From: Klebsiella huaxiensis | Lineage (GTDB): Bacteria > Pseudomonadota > Gammaproteobacteria > Enterobacterales > Enterobacteriaceae | Assembly: GCF_003261575.2 (NCBI RefSeq) | Contig: NZ_CP036175.1 | Location: 5,332,001-5,396,000 of the forward strand | Direction of reading: 5' to 3' | Length of the DNA stretch: 64,000 nt | Shown: one piece after another, positions 42,508-52,988 of the stretch | How the letters are laid out: the number at the start of each line of letters is the position of its first letter | Position numbering within the stretch: the stretch's first letter is position 1 | Made by a program: the position numbers and the translations under genes | The notes under the pieces: generated by a model | Told to the model about the DNA's origin: nothing | The model's database searches: none | What the model saw: the letters and a program-made list of their open reading frames with translations, nothing else

Positions 42508-43380
42508 ATGAGAAAAACCTGGCTCCCCTGGCTGATACTGTCGCCTTCCCTGTTGTTTTTATTGCTCTTTACCTGGTTCCCGCTGGGGCGTTCGGTCTAT
42601 GACAGCCTGTTCGATACCCGCATGGTCAGCGATGGCGGCCAGTATGTCGGGCTGGAGAACTTCAGCCGCCTGTTCGCCGATAGCGTCTTCTGGCAATCGC
42701 TGGTGAATAACCTGCTTTATATCCTGCTGACGGTAGTGCCGGGCGTAACGCTCGCCCTGCTGCTGGCAGTCGCCCTGACCGAAAACCACCGCGTCAACCG
42801 CTGGCTGCGCACCGCCTTCTTCTTCCCGATGATTATTCCGATGGTCAGCGCCGCCGCGCTATGGCTGTTTATCTTTATGCCCGGCCTCGGCCTGCTCGAT
42901 CACTATCTGGCAAAACTGTTTGGCCCGATGAACAACAACTGGCTGGGGCGCAGCAATAGCGCGCTGCTGGCCCTGTCGCTGATTGGCGTATGGAAGTTCG
43001 CCGGTTACTACATGCTGTTTTTCCTTGCCGGACTGCAAAGCATCCCGGCGTCGACGCGTGAAGCGGCGATAATGGAAGGCGCCACCCGTACGCAGGTGTT
43101 CTTTAAAGTGACGCTGCCGCTGCTGCGCCCAACCCTGAGCTTCGTCATTACCACCGCGCTGATCTACTCCATCACCCAGATCGACCACGTGGCAGTAATG
43201 ACCCGCGGCGGGCCGGATAACGCCACTACCGTGCTGCTCTACTACATCCAGAATCTCGCCTGGGATACCCATGATTTAGGTAAAGCCTCCGCCGCTACCT
43301 TCCTGACGCTGGCCGGGCTGTTCGCCTTCTCGCTGATTAACCTCAAACTGCTGGAGAAAGGAGCGCACTATGAGCGCTGA
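42508..43380 (+). CDS. ABC transporter permease, UgpA-like
   Basis: A 290-aa inner-membrane permease of the MalF/UgpA type. Six hydrophobic helices are visible, beginning WLPWLILSPSLLFLLLFTWF. The coupling EAA loop is around 190-205 (STREAAIMEGATRTQVFFKV...LP). It forms the channel with the UgpE-like protein, which it overlaps by 11 bases. Because the phosphodiesterase GpdQ is encoded in the same operon, a glycerophosphodiester is the likely substrate. The Ugp system proper is elsewhere in enterobacterial genomes; this is a paralogue. Confidence 0.87.
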   Translation: MRKTWLPWLILSPSLLFLLLFTWFPLGRSVYDSLFDTRMVSDGGQYVGLENFSRLFADSVFWQSLVNNLLYILLTVVPGVTLALLLAVALTENHRVNRWLRTAFFFPMIIPMVSAAALWLFIFMPGLGLLDHYLAKLFGPMNNNWLGRSNSALLALSLIGVWKFAGYYMLFFLAGLQSIPASTREAAIMEGATRTQVFFKVTLPLLRPTLSFVITTALIYSITQIDHVAVMTRGGPDNATTVLLYYIQNLAWDTHDLGKASAATFLTLAGLFAFSLINLKLLEKGAHYER

Positions 43381-44257
43381 AATCTCGCCGCTGGTGCTGC
43401 GTTCACAAAGCGCATCACGCCCGCTATGGCTGCGCCTGCGCCGCTCGCAGCCCTTTACGCTTACGGTATTAATGTGCTGCCTGGCACTGCTGTGGGTGAG
43501 CCCGTTTTTATGGATGCTGTCGACCTCGTTCAGCGCCACTACCTTCGGGGAGGATATGGCCTCCCTGCTGCCCCGGTTACCGCTGACGCTGGATAACTTC
43601 CGCGATGCCTGGGCCAGCGCCGACTGGCTGAGCCTCTACACCAACACCATTATCTTCACCTTCGGCACCTTCTTCGTGCAGCTGTTGACCATCACCACCG
43701 CCGGCTACGTCTTCGCCTGCCACGAATTTCGCGGCAAGAAGACGCTGTTCCTGATGTTCCTCGTTCAGTTGATGATCATGCCGGTGGTGATGATGGTGCC
43801 TAACATGCTGACCCTGAAAACCTTCGGCCTGCTCAATACCCTTACCGGAGTGATGATGCCCTACTTCACCTCGGCGTTCGGCGTATTCCTGATGCGTCAG
43901 GCGTTCCTCGCCATTCCCAAAGAGCTGGAGGAGGCGGCGCTGATGGAGGGCTGTCGCTGGTGGCAGGTGTTGTTTCGCGTGCTGCTGCCGATGTCCTGGC
44001 CGTCGGTGCTGGCCTTCGCCACCGTCAGCATTACCTATCACTGGAACGAGTATCTGTGGCCACTAATGATGCTGAACGACCCGGATAAACAGGTGCTGAC
44101 AGTGGGGCTGGTCTCCTTCGCCATGGGTGCAGAATCCGGCGGTCAGTGGGGCATCATCGGTGCCGGAACGCTGATGGTCTGCCTGCCGCTGATGCTGGCA
44201 TTCATCCTTTTCCAGAAACAGTTCCTGCGAAGCTTCGGCTTCTCCGGGATCAAATAA
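43370..44257 (+). CDS. ABC transporter permease, UgpE-like
   Basis: A 295-aa permease of the MalG/UgpE type. The first helix is [21 protein letters not shown]; the EAA loop is [26 protein letters not shown] (about 183-208, part quoted in shorter form [13 protein letters not shown]). It pairs with the preceding permease. The start has AAAGGAG and lies inside the preceding gene. Ten bases separate it from gpdQ, so these genes are one transcript. Confidence 0.87.
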   Translation: MSAEISPLVLRSQSASRPLWLRLRRSQPFTLTVLMCCLALLWVSPFLWMLSTSFSATTFGEDMASLLPRLPLTLDNFRDAWASADWLSLYTNTIIFTFGTFFVQLLTITTAGYVFACHEFRGKKTLFLMFLVQLMIMPVVMMVPNMLTLKTFGLLNTLTGVMMPYFTSAFGVFLMRQAFLAIPKELEEAALMEGCRWWQVLFRVLLPMSWPSVLAFATVSITYHWNEYLWPLMMLNDPDKQVLTVGLVSFAMGAESGGQWGIIGAGTLMVCLPLMLAFILFQKQFLRSFGFSGIK

Positions 44258-44267
44258 GGAGTTATTC

Positions 44268-45092
44268 ATGCTGTTAGCGCAAATTTCCGATACCCATTTC
44301 CGCAGTCACGGCCAGAAGCTGTACGGCTTTATTGACGTTAACGCCGCCAACGCCGACGTGGTTTCCCAGCTGAATGCCCTGCAGGAGCGCCCGGACGCAG
44401 TGGTAGTGAGCGGTGATATCGTCAACTGCGGCCGCCCGGAAGAGTACCAGGCCGCTCGCCAGATCCTCGGCAGCCTTAACTATCCGCTGTATCTCATTCC
44501 CGGAAATCACGACGATAAAGCGCTGTTTCTGGAATACCTGCAGCCGCTGTGCCCACAGCTCGGCACCGACGCGCAAAACATGCATTACGTGGTAGACGAT
44601 TTTACCACTCGCCTGCTGTTTATTGACTCCAGCCGGGCGGGAACGTCGAAAGGCTGGCTGACCGACGAAACCATCAAGTGGCTGGAAGCCCAGCTGTTCG
44701 ATGGCGGCGATAAACCGGCGACGGTATTTATGCATCATCCACCGCTGCCGCTGGGCAACGCGCAGATGGACCCTATCGCCTGCGAAAACGGCCACCGTCT
44801 GTTGGGGCTGGTTGAACGCTTCCCGTCGTTGACGCGCATTTTCTGCGGCCATAACCATAGCCTGACCATGACGCAGTATCGCCAGGCCATCATCTCCACC
44901 ATTCCGGGAACCGTCCACCAGGTGCCCTATTTTCATGAAGACACCCGTCCGTATTACGACCTCTCCCCGGCGTCGTGCCTGATGCATCGCCAGGTGGGCG
45001 AGCAGTGGGTGAGCTATCAGCATCCGCTGACCCACTACGCCGGACCGTGGATGTACGACGAAAATATCAGCTGCCCAACGGAAGATCGCTAA
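44268..45092 (+). CDS. gpdQ: Glycerophosphodiesterase GpdQ
   Basis: A 274-aa calcineurin-like metallophosphoesterase. The metal ligands known for the K. aerogenes enzyme are all at the expected positions: D8, H10, D50, N80, H156, H195 and H197 ([33 protein letters not shown]). The length is identical. GpdQ cleaves phosphodi- and triesters, including 3'-5' glycerophosphodiesters; it also has promiscuous activity toward organophosphate esters. Its place between permease and ATPase genes links it to intracellular cleavage of an imported glycerophosphodiester. AAGGAG precedes the ATG. Confidence 0.95.
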   Translation: MLLAQISDTHFRSHGQKLYGFIDVNAANADVVSQLNALQERPDAVVVSGDIVNCGRPEEYQAARQILGSLNYPLYLIPGNHDDKALFLEYLQPLCPQLGTDAQNMHYVVDDFTTRLLFIDSSRAGTSKGWLTDETIKWLEAQLFDGGDKPATVFMHHPPLPLGNAQMDPIACENGHRLLGLVERFPSLTRIFCGHNHSLTMTQYRQAIISTIPGTVHQVPYFHEDTRPYYDLSPASCLMHRQVGEQWVSYQHPLTHYAGPWMYDENISCPTEDR

Positions 45093-45097
45093 TCGCC

Positions 45098-46171
45098 ATG
45101 CTTAGTCTGCAAAACATCAGTAAACAGTTTGACGGTAAACCGGCCCTCAGCGCCCTGTCACTGGATATTCACGACGGGGAATTCGTGGTGCTGGTAGGCC
45201 CGTCTGGCTGCGGTAAAAGCACGCTGTTGCGTCTGCTTGCCGGACTGGAACCGGTCAGCGAAGGGGAGATCTGGCTGCATGATGAGAACATCACCGAAAT
45301 GTCGCCCAGAGAGCGCAATTTCGCGATGATCTTCCAGAACTATGCCCTGTTTCCGCATCTGTCGGTACGCGACAACATCACCTTCGGCATGAAGGTGCGC
45401 AAAGAGGAGAAAACCAGCTGGCAGCCGCGAGTGGATAAAGTCGCGCAGATGCTGCAACTGGATAGCTTGCTGGAGCGCAAACCGGCGAAACTTTCCGGCG
45501 GCCAGCGGCAGCGAGTGGCGATGGCGCGCGCGATAGTGCGCAATCCACGCCTGTTCCTGATGGATGAGCCGCTCTCCAACCTCGATGCCCGCCTGCGCAG
45601 CGAAGTACGCGACAGCATTATGGACCTCCACCAACAGCTCAAAACCAGCACCGTCTATGTGACTCACGACCAGACGGAAGCGATGTCGATGGCGGACCGC
45701 ATTGTGGTGATGAACGGCGGCCACGTGCAGCAGGTCGGGCGACCAGAGTATCTCTACGCCAACCCAGCCAACCTGTTTGTTGCCGGATTTATCGGCTCCC
45801 CGGCGATGAATCTGCTCTCACTGCCCTGCGCTGACGGCGAGGTACTGCTCGGCGAACAGCGTCATCCGCTGCCGCCGCGCTACCGCAAAGAGTCCCAGGT
45901 ATGGTTAGGCATTCGTCCGGAACATATCAGCGATCGTGTGGAGGAGAGCCATTTGCGCCTGCCTGCCACCGTGCTGCAACGAGAACTGATGGGAGCGGAT
46001 TATCTGCTCCATGTCAGCACCCCCATCGGCACTTTACGCTTTAGCCGCCGCCATCGCGGCGCGGTGCCGGAGAAAGGCGATTCGCTGCTCCTCGGCTTTT
46101 CACCCGGCGATATTCATCTTTTTCATGCTGAGAAACAGCATAATTTACTCCAGGAGATTGACCATGTTTAG
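45098..46171 (+). CDS. ABC transporter ATP-binding protein, UgpC/MalK-like
   Basis: A 357-aa ATPase starting MLSLQNISKQFDGK. Walker A is VGPSGCGKSTLLR (about 37-45), signature LSGGQRQRVAMARA (about 134), Walker B LFLMDEPLSNLDARLR. The C-terminal 110 residues form the MOI-type regulatory domain of MalK/UgpC. The ATG at 45098 lies five bases after the gpdQ stop; earlier starts would overlap gpdQ heavily and have no family similarity. It overlaps the binding protein gene by eight bases. Confidence 0.9.
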   Translation: MLSLQNISKQFDGKPALSALSLDIHDGEFVVLVGPSGCGKSTLLRLLAGLEPVSEGEIWLHDENITEMSPRERNFAMIFQNYALFPHLSVRDNITFGMKVRKEEKTSWQPRVDKVAQMLQLDSLLERKPAKLSGGQRQRVAMARAIVRNPRLFLMDEPLSNLDARLRSEVRDSIMDLHQQLKTSTVYVTHDQTEAMSMADRIVVMNGGHVQQVGRPEYLYANPANLFVAGFIGSPAMNLLSLPCADGEVLLGEQRHPLPPRYRKESQVWLGIRPEHISDRVEESHLRLPATVLQRELMGADYLLHVSTPIGTLRFSRRHRGAVPEKGDSLLLGFSPGDIHLFHAEKQHNLLQEIDHV

Positions 46172-47474
46172 GCCCTTGGCGACCATCACCGTCAGCCTTA
46201 GTCTCGCCCTGAGCGGCGCGGCGCTGGCGAAAGAGAAGATCGATTTCATGTTTCCAGCGCCGGTAGACGGCAAGCTGACCATGGAGATGACCCGCGTTAT
46301 TAAAGAATTCAACGAGTCGCAGCAGGATGTCGAAGTGCGCGGGATCTTTACCGGCAACTATGACACCACCAAGATCAAAGCCGAATCCGCGCAGAAGGCC
46401 GGGCAACCGCCTGCGCTGGTGATTATGTCCGCCAACTTCACCACCGATCTGGCGCTGAAGGATGAGATCCTGCCGATGGACGAACTGTTCCAGTATGGCG
46501 ATCAAAAAGCGGGAGATTTTCTGGTGAAGGAGTTCTGGCCTGCGATGCATAAAAATGCCCAGGTCATGGGCACCACCTATGCGATCCCTTTCCATAACTC
46601 GACGCCGATCCTCTATTACAACAAAACGATGTTCGATCAGGCCGGGATCAAACAGCCGCCACAAACCTGGGCCGAGCTGCTGGCTGACGCCAAAAATCTG
46701 ACCGACGAGAGTAAAGGCCAGTGGGGGATCATGCTGCCGTCGACTAACGATGATTACGGCGGCTGGATCTTCTCGGCGCTGGTGCGCGCCAACGGCGGGA
46801 AATACTTTAACGAGGACTATCCGGGCGAAGTGTACTACAACACGCCGACCACTATCGGCGCCCTGCGCTTCTGGCAGAACCTGGTTTATAAAGACAAAGT
46901 GATGCCTTCCGGCGTGCTGAATTCGAAACAGATCAGCGCCAGTTTCTTCTCCGGCAAAGTCGGGATGGCGATGCTGAGCACCGGCGCGCTGGGCTTTATG
47001 CGCGAGAACAGCAAAGATTTTGAGCTGGGTGTGGCGATGCTACCGGCCAAAGAGCAGCGGGCAGTGCCAATCGGCGGTGCCAGCCTGGTGAGCTTCAAGG
47101 GCATCAACGACGCGCAGAAGAAAGCAGCGTATCAGTTCCTGACATATCTGGTTAGTCCGCAAGTCAACGGTGCCTGGAGCCGCTTTACCGGCTACTTCTC
47201 ACCGCGCAAGGCCGCCTACGATACGCCGGAAATGAAGGCTTATTTGCAGCAGGATCCGCGCGCGGCTATCGCCCTCGAGCAGCTGAAATATGCCCATCCG
47301 TGGTACTCCACCTGGGAGACCGTCGCCGTACGTAAAGCGATGGAAAACCAGCTGGCCGCGGCGGTAAACGATGCAAAAGTCACCCCGGAAGCTGCAGTCC
47401 AGGCGGCGCAGAAAGAGGCTGATGCGCTGATGAAGCCATATGTGGATAAGACCGCGCTGGCGGAAGTGAAGTAA
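46164..47474 (+). CDS. ABC transporter substrate-binding protein, UgpB-like
   Basis: A 436-aa periplasmic binding protein. The signal peptide is MFRPLATITVSLSLALSGAALA, cut to start KEKIDFMFPAP. The mature chain has the type I sugar-binding fold features (FTGNYDTTKIKAESAQ, YAIPFHNSTPILYYNK). CAGGAG precedes the ATG, which is preferred over longer readings that would lack a signal peptide at the N-terminus. It is the last gene of the transporter/gpdQ operon and should set the specificity, probably glycerophosphodiesters. Confidence 0.88.
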   Translation: MFRPLATITVSLSLALSGAALAKEKIDFMFPAPVDGKLTMEMTRVIKEFNESQQDVEVRGIFTGNYDTTKIKAESAQKAGQPPALVIMSANFTTDLALKDEILPMDELFQYGDQKAGDFLVKEFWPAMHKNAQVMGTTYAIPFHNSTPILYYNKTMFDQAGIKQPPQTWAELLADAKNLTDESKGQWGIMLPSTNDDYGGWIFSALVRANGGKYFNEDYPGEVYYNTPTTIGALRFWQNLVYKDKVMPSGVLNSKQISASFFSGKVGMAMLSTGALGFMRENSKDFELGVAMLPAKEQRAVPIGGASLVSFKGINDAQKKAAYQFLTYLVSPQVNGAWSRFTGYFSPRKAAYDTPEMKAYLQQDPRAAIALEQLKYAHPWYSTWETVAVRKAMENQLAAAVNDAKVTPEAAVQAAQKEADALMKPYVDKTALAEVK

Positions 47475-47492
47475 ACTTTTCCCTCTTCCTGG

Positions 47493-47513
47493 CCCTCTCC
47501 CAAAAGGAGAGGG
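47493..47513. terminator. Hairpin after the transporter operon
   Basis: CCCTCTCC (47493-47500) and GGAGAGGG (47506-47513), CAAAA loop. No T-run follows; it lies between convergent operons and resembles common enterobacterial intergenic hairpins. Confidence 0.45.
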
Positions 47514-47562
47514 AAAAGCGTTCAGCGTCGCTTATTCGCCACCAGGCAATGCCACGACAGAG

Positions 47563-47594
47563 GAAAAAAAGCAGGCCATACGAGGTATGGCCTG
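47563..47594 (-). terminator. Terminator of the iolD-G-H-E operon
   Basis: On the minus strand CAGGCCATAC and GTATGGCCTG form a perfect 10-bp stem with a 3-base loop, followed by C and seven T. It lies 15 bases past the iolE stop. Confidence 0.9.
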
Positions 47595-47609
47595 TAAGTG
47601 AAACAACGA

Positions 47610-48509
47610 TTAGATTCCTGCCGTTTCGCGAATATATTTACGTGCTTTTACTGCGTATTCGAATGGGTTAGCCAGCGCCGGGTCCTGCTCGGCCTCAACC
47701 ACCATCCAGCCTTTGTAGCCATGCTCATCCAGCAGTTTGAACACCGGACGGAAATCAATGACGCCATCGCCCGGAACGGTGAAGGTGCCTTTCTTCACGC
47801 CATCAAGGAAAGAGAGCCCTTCGCGGCGCACTTGCTCAATCACCGGCGGACGCACATCTTTCAAGTGCACGTGGTTAATGCGCGGCAGATATTTTTTCAG
47901 GATCGCCAGCATCGGCTCCTCGCCGCCTTCGGAATACCAGGCGTGGCCGGTGTCGTACAGCAGGAAGACTTTGTCATCCACCAGCGACATAAACTTGTCG
48001 ATCTCTTCTGTCGTCTGGATACCGGTGCCCATATGGTGGTGCAGGCAGACCTGCATGCCTTTTTCTGCCGCCAGGCGACCAAGCGTGTTGTAGCCTTCCG
48101 CAACCTGTTGCCACTCTTGTTCGCTAAAGCACGGTTTCGCATTGCCAAGAATCGGTTTTTCCAGACCCTGGATGCTGCCGCTCTGCTCAGAACAGCCAAT
48201 CACTTTTGCGCCCATCGCATGAAGGAAATTCATGTGATTGACGAATTCATCAATGGTTTTTTCCCGCTGCCCATTGGCAAAAAAGGTACTAAACCAGGCG
48301 TTGCAAATCTGAATGCCGCGGATATCCAGCATCGGCTTCAGAACCGCCGGATCGCGTGGATATTTGCTGCCAACTTCACTACCGGTAAAGCCTGCCAGCG
48401 CCATTTCGCTGAGGATTTGCTGGAAAGTATTTTCGCTGCCCAGCTCCGGCATGTCGTCGTTAGTCCAACCAATCGGGGCGATAGCCAGTTTCACATTATC
48501 TTTGTTCAT
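47610..48509 (-). CDS. iolE: Myo-inosose-2 dehydratase IolE
   Basis: A 299-aa TIM-barrel enzyme of the xylose isomerase-like superfamily. Recognised by [17 protein letters not shown] at the start, [22 protein letters not shown] and [11 protein letters not shown], all IolE hallmarks; the His and Asp/Glu residues in these motifs bind the metal. It dehydrates 2-keto-myo-inositol to the 3D-trihydroxy-cyclohexanedione, step two of inositol breakdown. It is the last gene of the operon iolD-iolG-iolH-iolE. Confidence 0.95.
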   Translation of the reverse strand: MNKDNVKLAIAPIGWTNDDMPELGSENTFQQILSEMALAGFTGSEVGSKYPRDPAVLKPMLDIRGIQICNAWFSTFFANGQREKTIDEFVNHMNFLHAMGAKVIGCSEQSGSIQGLEKPILGNAKPCFSEQEWQQVAEGYNTLGRLAAEKGMQVCLHHHMGTGIQTTEEIDKFMSLVDDKVFLLYDTGHAWYSEGGEEPMLAILKKYLPRINHVHLKDVRPPVIEQVRREGLSFLDGVKKGTFTVPGDGVIDFRPVFKLLDEHGYKGWMVVEAEQDPALANPFEYAVKARKYIRETAGI

Positions 48510-48537
48510 AGTAGGGGGCTCCTGCCGCTACGCCTTA

Positions 48538-49419
48538 TCAGCGCAGCAATTCACGTTCGATGAGTTCACGGGTTTCCACTGCCTGGTATTTCATTTTTTC
48601 CGGGTAGCCGAACAGCGAGGTAGCCACAATCGGCTCACCGCCAACCTTGAAGGTCTGCTCGGCAAATTTCATGTCGCGCAAGGTACGGAACAGCGCGTCG
48701 AAATCGACATCCCCTTCCCCGACGCCCACATGCTGGTGAACGACGGCATCCACTCCCGGCGGATTAACGATATAGCGGCAATGTTTTGTATGGTTGCGGG
48801 TATCAGCAATCAGCACATGAGAAAGATCGCTTCCCGCGTAGCGCAGCATCTTCTCAACGTCACCCACGCCTTTGTCATAGAAGAAGGTATGCGGAACGCT
48901 GTAGACGTACTTAACGTTATCGCTACGGAATGACTTCACAATATCGACGGTTTCGTTGTTCTCTTCGCAGAAGTCCCACGGATGCGCCTGGATTTCAACG
49001 CGGATACCTTCGCGTTCGAAAATCGGCAGCAGCTCTTCCATGGAGCGATAGAACATCTCATCGCAAATCTCTGGCTGATTAGGATCGCCGGAGAACTCGG
49101 TGTTGATCACCTGTACACCCATTTCAACCGCAATTTCGATCAGTCGTTTCCAGTTTTTCACTGCCGCCTGACGGCGCAGCTCATCCGGACCGGACCAGCG
49201 ATAAACGCAGATAAATGAAGAGAGTTCCACGCCGGTTTCACGCAGCGCCTGCTTGTACTCAGCCATAATCTCCCGGCTGGCACGCGGGTGCTTGTAAAAC
49301 GGGTTGATTTGCGGATGCGGCGATTGCTCAATGTACTTGTAGCCCCACTCCGCCACCTGGTGGACCATACGGGTGACCCCGAGGTCTTTAATTACATCAA
49401 CATCAAAGGCAATTTTCAT
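48538..49419 (-). CDS. iolH: IolH-like TIM-barrel protein
   Basis: A 293-aa sugar-phosphate isomerase/epimerase-type TIM barrel, close to IolH of inositol operons in length and position. Visible: IAFDVDVIKDLGVTRMV, QVINTEFSGDPNQPEIC, RVEIQAHPWDFCEENN and VLIADTRNHTKHCRY, which carry candidate metal-binding Glu, His and Asp. The exact reaction of IolH is not established. It lies between iolG and iolE and is transcribed with them. Confidence 0.82.
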   Translation of the reverse strand: MKIAFDVDVIKDLGVTRMVHQVAEWGYKYIEQSPHPQINPFYKHPRASREIMAEYKQALRETGVELSSFICVYRWSGPDELRRQAAVKNWKRLIEIAVEMGVQVINTEFSGDPNQPEICDEMFYRSMEELLPIFEREGIRVEIQAHPWDFCEENNETVDIVKSFRSDNVKYVYSVPHTFFYDKGVGDVEKMLRYAGSDLSHVLIADTRNHTKHCRYIVNPPGVDAVVHQHVGVGEGDVDFDALFRTLRDMKFAEQTFKVGGEPIVATSLFGYPEKMKYQAVETRELIERELLR

Positions 49420-49460
49420 CGTCGTTACCTGTGCAAAGAAATTCCGTCAGCAAAGCGTGC

Positions 49461-50474
49461 TTAGTTTTTGTAGAACGCCGGGCACTCCGGTAGCGTCACT
49501 TTTATCGGTTCACTGGTACCCTGTGCCTTGATGCAGGCGTCGGCGGCAACGGATGCAGCATAGCCATCCCAGGCCGATGGGCCGTGCAGCTGGCCTGCCT
49601 GAACATCGTTGATGAAAGCTTGCAATTCAACGTCATACGCTTTAATAAAGCGGTCTTTCCAGTCGACCAGAATGGCGGTCGACAGGTTAGCGGATTTACG
49701 CATCTGCACCGCTGACGGCTCAGGCAGGCGAGCAATACCGGTTTCCCCCACCACTTCACACTGGATGTCGTAGCCGTACTGGCAGTTCACAAACACTTCA
49801 ACATCGATCAGAGTGCCTTTCTTGGTTTCGAACGACACAATCTGCGGATCTTTCAGGCGCGCATGAGTGTGTGAGGTCGAGCGCGGGAAACGCACCTGCA
49901 CCGAAAGATAATCATCGTCCAGCAGCCAGCGCAGAACGTCCAGCTCGTGAATAAGGGTGTTGGTGATCGCCATATCGGTGGTGTAGTTCTCGCCCACTGA
50001 CTGGTTGCGGTGCGCACAGCGCAGCATCAGCGGCGCGCCGATATCACCGTCATCGATCACTTTTTTCAGCGCCAGATAGCCTTCGTCATACGGGCGCATA
50101 AACCCAACCTGCACCAGACGACGACCGGCTTTCATTTCCGCATCAACAATACGACGGCAGCCTTCCGCGCTCATCGCCAGCGGCTTCTCGCAGAATACTG
50201 GCTTACCGGCGGCGATAGCAGCCAGGGTGTATTCTTCGTGGGTTGGGTCCCAGGAAGTGACCAGGATGGCATCCACGTTGCTGGCCTTAATCACGTCATG
50301 ACCGTCGGCATACACTTCTGCATGTACGCCCGGCAGCGCAACCGCGGCCCGCGCGTTCTCTTCGTTGATATCCGAAACCGCTACCACCGTAGCGCCCTGT
50401 AATACCTGAGTGCAGCGGCGGATATGTTCTTTACCGATAGCTCCGGCACCGATGACACCTAATTTGAGTGACAT
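49461..50474 (-). CDS. iolG: Inositol 2-dehydrogenase IolG
   Basis: A 337-aa NAD-dependent dehydrogenase of the Gfo/Idh/MocA family. The Rossmann motif is [15 protein letters not shown] (7-21). The catalytic CEKPLAM is near 95-101, with the Lys proton-relay residue, and DxxxHxxD-like [11 protein letters not shown] near 175 supplies the other catalytic Asp and His. It oxidises myo-inositol to 2-keto-myo-inositol, the first step of the pathway. It sits between iolD and iolH on the same transcript. Confidence 0.95.
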   Translation of the reverse strand: MSLKLGVIGAGAIGKEHIRRCTQVLQGATVVAVSDINEENARAAVALPGVHAEVYADGHDVIKASNVDAILVTSWDPTHEEYTLAAIAAGKPVFCEKPLAMSAEGCRRIVDAEMKAGRRLVQVGFMRPYDEGYLALKKVIDDGDIGAPLMLRCAHRNQSVGENYTTDMAITNTLIHELDVLRWLLDDDYLSVQVRFPRSTSHTHARLKDPQIVSFETKKGTLIDVEVFVNCQYGYDIQCEVVGETGIARLPEPSAVQMRKSANLSTAILVDWKDRFIKAYDVELQAFINDVQAGQLHGPSAWDGYAASVAADACIKAQGTSEPIKVTLPECPAFYKN

Positions 50475-50522
50475 AGTTGGTTTTCTCCCGAGATTTGTAG
50501 GGTTCAGGGTTTGTGTTCTGTT

Positions 50523-52463
50523 TTAGTAATCCCGCGCCTGAGCGCGTTTTTCATTAATCATTTCAGCTACTTTGCGGATCCGCTCGGACAGTGCCGACTG
50601 CGCGACGCCGACGTTCCACCAGCTGCCGTATTTGTGCACCATGGTTTTCGGTAGCACTTTAATGTCGATCAGGGTGCTGACGGTTTCGCGGCGCGCGGCA
50701 TCCAGCGCATGGCGTAGCTCATCGAGCGTCGTGACGCGCCAGGTTTTGCAGCCGTAGCCGGAAGCGACGGTGGCGAAATCTACCGGTACCAGGCCGCCCT
50801 GCAGCTGGCCAGACTCGGCGCAGCGGAAGCGGAATTCGGTGCCGAAGCTATCCATTCCGTGCTCCATTTGCAGGTTGTTAATACAGCCGTTAGCCATGTT
50901 ATCGAGCAGCACGATATTGATCTTCGCGCGCTCCTGCAGGGAGGTCACCAGCTCGGAGTGCAGCATCATGAACGAGCCGTCGCCGACCAGTGAATAGACC
51001 TCACTTTGCGGCTGGGCTAACTTCACGCCTAGCGCGGCGCTGACTTCATAGCCCATGCAGGAGTAGCCGTATTCCACGTGATAAGTGTTGGTCGCCCGGT
51101 TACGCCAGACGCGCTGCAGGTCTCCCGGCAGGCTTCCCGCTGCCGCCACAATCACTGCATCCGCCGGTAGCGTTTCATTTAACACGCCGAGAACGCTGCT
51201 TTGCGTCAGAGTTGAGTCGGTTATCTGGCGGAATTCGCGATACACCGATTCACGATCCAGATGGTCGTCAATTTCCGGTACAAAAGATTTTTCCTGCCAC
51301 ACCGCCTGGTAAACGCGCTGAGTCTCTTTCAACTGGCGGCTCTGTACGCTTTCGATCTGCTCGCCCCATGCGGCCTGCCAGGTGTCGCTGGACAGAGCGT
51401 CATCCAGGGCATCAAGGGCTTCACGAGCATCCGCCAGCATCGGAATACCATCGAGCTTCCAGGCATCGAAGTTGCTGACGTTAATATTGAGGAAGCGCAC
51501 GCCCGGATGCTGGAAAATCCATTTCGACGAGGTGGTGAAATCGCTGAAACGCGTGCCGAGGCCAATCACTAAATCCGCCTCTTTCGCCAGCAGGTTCGCC
51601 GCCAGGCAGCCGGTTTCCCCGACGCCGCCAACGTTAAACGGATGCGAAGAGACCACGCTGCCCTTCCCGGCCTGAGTTTCAGCAAATGGAACGCCGTAAC
51701 GCTCGGCAAAACGGGTCAACGCCTCGCCTGCACCGGAGTATTTCACCCCGCCACCGCAGACGATCAGCGGTTTACGGCTGGCTTTAATCGCCGCAACCGC
51801 ATCCGCCAACTGCGCGGCGCTGGCCGGGCGACGGTCAAGACGATGTACGCGACGGGTAAAGAAGGACTCTGGATAATCCCAGGCTTCGCCCTGGACATCC
51901 TGCGGCAGACACAGGGTAACAGCCCCCGTTTCCGCCGGGTCGGTCAGCACGCGCATCGCGCTCACGCAGGCACTCATCAGCTGTTCCGGACGAGTAATAC
52001 GATCCCAGTACTTGCTCACCGCACGAAACGCATCGTTGGTGGTAATGCTCAGGTCATGACTCTGCTCGATCTGCTGTAAAACGGGATCCGGTTGACGAGT
52101 AGCAAACACATCGCCAGGCAGCAATAACAGAGGGATACGGTTGGCGGTGGCGGTTGCAGCGGCGGTAATCATGTTCGCTGCGCCAGGGCCGATGGAAGAG
52201 GTGCAGGCAATAATCTGACGGCGCAGAGACTGTCTGGCAAAACCGGTCGCGGCATGTGCCATTCCTTGCTCGTTACGCCCTTGATAGACCCGCATTTCAC
52301 CGCTGTCTTGTTCCAGAGCTTGACCCAGCCCCAGAACGTTGCCGTGGCCAAAGATAGCAAAGATGCCTTTTACGAATTTATGCTCTTCGCCATCCACTTC
52401 CAGGTACTGGTTATCCAGGAACTTCACCAGCGCCTGCGCCATTGTCAGTCTCAGTTTGCCCAT
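50523..52463 (-). CDS. iolD: THcHDO hydrolase IolD (ThDP-dependent)
   Basis: A 646-aa thiamine diphosphate enzyme. It starts [20 protein letters not shown]; the ATG at 52461-52463 has an AAGGAT ribosome site, and an in-frame TTG at 52472 is the alternative. The ThDP-binding GDG motif is [13 protein letters not shown] with the partner DNMANGCIN. IolD opens the ring of 3D-(3,5/4)-trihydroxycyclohexane-1,2-dione to 5-deoxy-glucuronate. It is the first gene of the four-gene minus-strand operon and diverges from iolC. Confidence 0.96.
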   Translation of the reverse strand: MGKLRLTMAQALVKFLDNQYLEVDGEEHKFVKGIFAIFGHGNVLGLGQALEQDSGEMRVYQGRNEQGMAHAATGFARQSLRRQIIACTSSIGPGAANMITAAATATANRIPLLLLPGDVFATRQPDPVLQQIEQSHDLSITTNDAFRAVSKYWDRITRPEQLMSACVSAMRVLTDPAETGAVTLCLPQDVQGEAWDYPESFFTRRVHRLDRRPASAAQLADAVAAIKASRKPLIVCGGGVKYSGAGEALTRFAERYGVPFAETQAGKGSVVSSHPFNVGGVGETGCLAANLLAKEADLVIGLGTRFSDFTTSSKWIFQHPGVRFLNINVSNFDAWKLDGIPMLADAREALDALDDALSSDTWQAAWGEQIESVQSRQLKETQRVYQAVWQEKSFVPEIDDHLDRESVYREFRQITDSTLTQSSVLGVLNETLPADAVIVAAAGSLPGDLQRVWRNRATNTYHVEYGYSCMGYEVSAALGVKLAQPQSEVYSLVGDGSFMMLHSELVTSLQERAKINIVLLDNMANGCINNLQMEHGMDSFGTEFRFRCAESGQLQGGLVPVDFATVASGYGCKTWRVTTLDELRHALDAARRETVSTLIDIKVLPKTMVHKYGSWWNVGVAQSALSERIRKVAEMINEKRAQARDY

Positions 52464-52988
52464 GTTGCCCAATCCTTATTGTTCAGTATTTGCGTGTGGG
52501 TTCGCGTTTGCCCTGCACAGCGATACAAGCGATGAGTCAGGGAAATCGTTAACGTCACTGGAATACTTTTGGATTATAGGCAAACATTTTTTTCATTAAA
52601 TAGAAATACAGAAAAAATATTTCATTTTGCGAGAAGGATCAAACTCTCTATGCATTTCACCCGTTTCATTGGCATCTTCCATACGGGATGACGCTCAATT
52701 TACGAGGTTTTTCCTTTGATATCCCCTTAAAAATCATAGGTAAAGAAAGATACTGCACTCACCTCTGTTCTATTTTCAGTCACCGTGCAGGATCTTAGGC
52801 AGAATGAGGCTCAGCGCGGCATAGTGGTATATCCCTCACATTTTTGGTTTTTTAATTTCGATCTAGTTTGCAAATGAAATATTTATTTCTCAAACTAAGG
52901 GGAACCAATAACCCTCAGGCTGTTTTCGGAGACGCTGTCGGCATTCCGACTCTTCCGTACAGCAGAAATGCAAAAGGAAACCCTAGCT
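52464..52988. promoter_or_regulatory. iolD-iolC divergent control region
   Basis: No gene lies in this 525-base gap. Two GAAAT/ATTTC dyads are visible: 52603-52623 (spacer 11, iolD side) and 52876-52889 (spacer 4, iolC side, GAAATATTTATTTC). The second is framed by AGTTTG (52865-52870) and CAAACT (52891-52896). They are candidate binding sites for IolR, encoded after iolC. AAAGGAAA lies before iolC. Confidence 0.55.

Noticed and set aside
47598..48563. 321-codon plus-strand open frame
   Set aside because: It is antisense to iolE, a clear gene; long antisense frames are common in GC-rich codons.
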